Below, piece by piece: positions 5,549 through 7,916 of a stretch of 7,916 bases of DNA (positions are counted from its first letter, which is position 1; every line of letters begins with the position of its first letter). The stretch comes from CAZZKF01 sp964654995 (GTDB lineage Bacteria; Pseudomonadota; Alphaproteobacteria; CAZZKF01). Under the pieces are notes generated by a model. It did not search any database and was not told where the DNA came from. It saw nothing but the letters and a program-made list of their open reading frames with translations. The stretch spans positions 1-7,916 of the forward strand of contig CAZZKF010000092.1 of assembly GCA_964654995.1 (NCBI GenBank). The letters run 5' to 3'. The position numbers and the translations under genes are program-made.

Positions 5549-6399
5549 CGCGGGTAGGCCTCGGCCAGGCGCCGGGCGGCCTCGGCAATGGCGGTGCCGG
5601 AACACGCCCACAGGCGCGAGGGAATGGTCACCGTGCGCACCCGGCTTCGCAGCGCGCGGAGCGCCGGGTGGCGCAACACGTCGCGCCCGACCGCCGGGGC
5701 GTCGATCGCCACGGCATCGAAGATCAAAACGTCGGGGTGGCCGGCGATCAGGCGTTCGAGCGACAGATAGCCGTAGCCCGAGATGCCCAGGCCGGCGGCG
5801 TAATTGTCGAACCCGACGAGCCGGATGAGATCATCGGCCAGCGTATCGGCGCCGATGGTATTGCCGGCAAAATGATAAATCGCCGCCCTGGGCCGCGGCC
5901 CGTCCGCCGTCCGGGCGACGGCGGCCAGTTGCCGGTCGAGATCGTCGAGCAAGGTACGTGCCCGCTCGGGCCGGCCGATGGCGGCGCCCACCGTTTCGAT
6001 CTGGGCACGGACTTCCGAGAGGCTGTTGACGGTATCGAGGACCAGCACGCGGTAGCCCAGCCGGCGCAACAGGCGGATGGTGAGGCCGGCATAATGGCGC
6101 CCGGCGATCACCAGGTCGGGGGCAAACGCGATCACCTCTTCGGCGTCGCCATGGTTGATCGGGATGCCGCGGGCGAGATCAGCGACCGGCGAAAACTCGG
6201 GGTCGGCGGCCAGATAGGAAACCGAGACCACATGCTGGCGCTCGGCCAGCAGCAGCGCCAGTTGATCGGCACACAGATGAATGGTGACGATGCGCTGCGC
6301 CACCGTGGCGGCCGCACCGGCGGCCGGGATGGCGAAAACCATGACCGCAATCAGCGCCAGCGCCGGCAGAGAGCGACGGACGGGGCGGGCGCGCATCAT
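5545..6399 (-). CDS. Periplasmic substrate-binding protein of an ABC importer, BtuF/FecB-like
   Basis: The 284-residue product begins with a basic stretch and a hydrophobic core that ends in small residues near AAGAAAT (26-32), a type I signal peptide with no lipobox. The mature part starts QRIVTIHLCADQLALLLA, the usual first strand and helix of the helical-backbone metal-receptor (class III) fold. It continues with EEVIAFAPDLVIAGRHY and ends with PSRLWACSGTAIAEAARRLAE, a family-typical end. Two Cys remain in the mature form (43 and 266) and could pair. It should capture the substrate in the periplasm and hand it to the permease. The ATG at 6399 overlaps the cobQ stop as ATGA, with GGGAG upstream; a second ATG at 6396 is also possible. 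Corrinoid is the favoured substrate from the link to cobQ, but the fold also serves iron chelates and heme. Confidence 0.9.
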   Translation of the reverse strand: MMRARPVRRSLPALALIAVMVFAIPAAGAAATVAQRIVTIHLCADQLALLLAERQHVVSVSYLAADPEFSPVADLARGIPINHGDAEEVIAFAPDLVIAGRHYAGLTIRLLRRLGYRVLVLDTVNSLSEVRAQIETVGAAIGRPERARTLLDDLDRQLAAVARTADGPRPRAAIYHFAGNTIGADTLADDLIRLVGFDNYAAGLGISGYGYLSLERLIAGHPDVLIFDAVAIDAPAVGRDVLRHPALRALRSRVRTVTIPSRLWACSGTAIAEAARRLAEAYPR

Positions 6400-7898
6400 G
6401 CCAGGGCTCCCGCCGATGATGGTACCGCCAGATCCCCGGGCGGCGCGGCCGCGTGCAGCAGACCGTCGATGTCGAGATGGGCCTCGAACTGTTCGGCAAT
6501 GGCGTCCAGCGCCGCCTCCAGACCGGCGCCATAGGCCCTGCCGGTGCCGCGCCAGCCGAGCCGCGCGAGAAAGGCGTGGCGGAAGGCATCAGACGTGAAC
6601 AGGCCATGGACGTAACAGCCGGCGATGCGGCCATCGGCGCTCACCGCGCCGTCGGCGCGGGCCTCGTCTTCGAGGCGCAGAAGCGGGCGGGCGCAGTCGG
6701 GCCCACGGGTGCGGCCCATGTGCATCTCGTAGCCCGAGACCGGCAGGCCGGTCTCGACATGAACGCCGATCACCGGACGCAGCACCTTGTCTTCGCCCAG
6801 CTCGGTCTCGATGTCGAGCAGTCCGAGCCCCGGGGCGGCCCCGGCCCAGCCCTCGATGCCGCGGGGATCGGCGATGCGCCGGCCGAGCATCTGATAACCG
6901 CCGCACAGGCCGAGGACCGCACCACCGCGCCGGACATGGGCGTGGATGTCGATGTCCCAGCCCTGCTCGCGCAGGAAGGCGAGATCGGCGAGAGTCGCCT
7001 TGGTGCCGGGCAGGACGACGAGGTCGGCATCCACCGGAAGCGGCCGGCCCGGCGGCACCATCTCGACCGATACGCCGGGCTCGCCCGCCAGCGGGTCGAG
7101 GTCGTCGAAATTGGCGATGCGCGAGAGCATCGGCACGACAATCCGCAGACCTTCGGTCGTTGGGCGTGTGCGCTCCAGCACAACCGCGTCTTCGGCCGGC
7201 AGCCGGGCGGCTTGGCTCAGCATCGGCAAGACCCCGAAGGCCGGCCAGCCGGTGCGTGCGACGATCTCGGCCAGCCCGTCATCGAACAGCGCCGCCTCGC
7301 CCCGGAACTTGTTGATCAGGAAGCCGGCGATCAGCGCCCGGTCGCCGGCGTCCAGAACCGCATGGGTGCCCACCAGGCTGGCGATGACGCCGCCGCGGTC
7401 GATATCGCCGATCACGACGACCGGCACCCCGGCGGCGCGGGCAAAGCCCATGTTGGCGATGTCGCCTTGGCGCAGGTTGGTTTCGGCCGGGCTGCCGGCG
7501 CCTTCAACGAGGACGATGTCGGCCGCCCGGCAGAGCCGCGCAAAGCTGTCCAGAACCACGCCCATGAGGCGCGCCCGGTCGGTGCCGAAGCGTCGCGCTT
7601 CGAGCCGCCCGGCGACCCGGCCGCGCACCACCACCTGGCAGCTGCGATCGCCCTCGGGTTTCAGCAGCACCGGGTTCATATCGACGCTTGCCGGGCGCTT
7701 GCAGGCCAGCGCCTGCAACCACTGGGCGCGGCCGATCTCGCCGCCGTCTCCCGTGACCGCGGCGTTGTTCGACATGTTCTGGGGCTTGAACGGCGCGACA
7801 TCGAGGCCGCGGCGCACCAGCGCCCGGGCGAGGCCGGCAACGACAAAGGACTTGCCGACGTCGGAGCCGGTGCCCTGAAACATGAGTGCCGTTGCCAT
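6396..7898 (-). CDS. cobQ: Cobyric acid synthase (adenosylcobyrinate a,c-diamide amidotransferase)
   Basis: The 500-residue product is full length for CobQ/CbiP. It amidates the b, d, e and g carboxylates of adenosylcobyrinic acid a,c-diamide, using glutamine and ATP, to give adenosylcobyric acid. The N-terminal synthetase domain (about 1-235) has the nucleotide loop MFQGTGSDVGKS (6-17), then FKPQNMSNNA (37-46), LVEGAGSPAE (130-139) and VIGDIDRGGV (162-171). The C-terminal class I glutaminase-like domain (about 250-450) has LPGTK (296-300), the nucleophile Cys332 in LGLCGGYQMLG, YEMHMGRT (390-397) and His431 in YVHGLF. About 20 residues at the C-terminus (HAAAPPGDLAVPSSAGALA) look like an unconserved tail. 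The minus strand has AAAGG five bases before the ATG. It is the first operon gene visible here, and its stop overlaps the binding-protein start. More cob genes may lie to the right. Confidence 0.97.
   Translation of the reverse strand: MATALMFQGTGSDVGKSFVVAGLARALVRRGLDVAPFKPQNMSNNAAVTGDGGEIGRAQWLQALACKRPASVDMNPVLLKPEGDRSCQVVVRGRVAGRLEARRFGTDRARLMGVVLDSFARLCRAADIVLVEGAGSPAETNLRQGDIANMGFARAAGVPVVVIGDIDRGGVIASLVGTHAVLDAGDRALIAGFLINKFRGEAALFDDGLAEIVARTGWPAFGVLPMLSQAARLPAEDAVVLERTRPTTEGLRIVVPMLSRIANFDDLDPLAGEPGVSVEMVPPGRPLPVDADLVVLPGTKATLADLAFLREQGWDIDIHAHVRRGGAVLGLCGGYQMLGRRIADPRGIEGWAGAAPGLGLLDIETELGEDKVLRPVIGVHVETGLPVSGYEMHMGRTRGPDCARPLLRLEDEARADGAVSADGRIAGCYVHGLFTSDAFRHAFLARLGWRGTGRAYGAGLEAALDAIAEQFEAHLDIDGLLHAAAPPGDLAVPSSAGALA
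6407..6411 (-). promoter_or_regulatory. Ribosome binding site of the binding-protein gene
   Basis: The minus strand reads GGGAG, then 7 bases, then the ATG at 6399. It lies in the last codons of cobQ and supports the start at 6399 over the second ATG at 6396. Confidence 0.6.
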
Positions 7899-7916
7899 GC
7901 CTGCCTTTCCCGAAAG

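Noticed and set aside
4715..5557. A 280-codon plus-strand frame opposite the permease gene.
   Set aside because: The product is polar, rich in Gln, Ala, Gly and Arg and without motifs; the opposite strand is a well conserved FecCD permease.
5549..5611. A 21-residue N-terminal extension of the permease from an upstream in-frame ATG.
   Set aside because: The extra residues overlap the end of the binding-protein gene, are Arg-rich and unlike the family, and the ATG at 5548 makes the same ATGA overlap seen at the other operon junctions.
5668..6534. A 288-codon plus-strand frame opposite the binding protein and the end of cobQ.
   Set aside because: It spans two real genes on the other strand and its composition is that of a mirror frame.
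6946..7878. A 310-codon plus-strand frame opposite cobQ.
   Set aside because: It is rich in Ser, Arg, Ala and Thr with no motifs, and CobQ motifs on the other strand cover the whole stretch.
7899..7916. A cobalamin riboswitch before cobQ.
   Set aside because: Only 18 bases upstream of cobQ are in the window, far too few to show or exclude one.

Overview
The window is GC-rich chromosomal DNA, probably from an alphaproteobacterium. A Rhodospirillales-like lineage is my guess, based on the style of the stand-alone receiver protein and of the cobalamin-type ABC transporter. Coding density is very high, stops and starts overlap, and I see no insertion sequence, phage gene, CRISPR array, tRNA or rRNA.

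Left part (1-3048, all minus strand). In transcription order this holds a 777-residue subtilisin-family (S8) peptidase with a lipoprotein signal, a proline linker and a C-terminal region that looks like an outer-membrane beta-barrel. Next is a small cysteine-containing lipoprotein whose start overlaps the peptidase stop (TGATG). After a 40-base gap with a strong hairpin comes a DUF423 inner-membrane protein cut off by the left edge. The first two look like a translationally coupled envelope unit, and the third may be co-transcribed.

Middle (3049-3719). A 278-base divergent control region separates the peptidase unit from a plus-strand gene for a single-domain response regulator. The regulator side has a good sigma70-type promoter (TTGACA, 17 bases, CATATT). 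The peptidase side has an AT-rich block with a weaker promoter candidate and four in-phase hexamers that could be an operator.

Right part (3723-7898, all minus strand). Four genes in transcription order: cobQ (cobyric acid synthase), a periplasmic binding protein, a FecCD-type permease and a FecE/BtuD-type ATPase. Each start overlaps the preceding stop by four bases, so this is one operon. It joins a step of the cobalamin pathway to a complete class II importer, which suggests corrinoid uptake feeding B12 synthesis or salvage. The ATPase is unusual in having Asn at the Q-loop glutamine position. The operon promoter, and any cobalamin riboswitch, would lie beyond the right edge.

The best candidate for something little described is the lipidated, barrel-bearing subtilisin with its coupled small lipoprotein. 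Subtilisin autotransporter lipoproteins are known (SphB1, NalP), but the small partner is not one I recognise.
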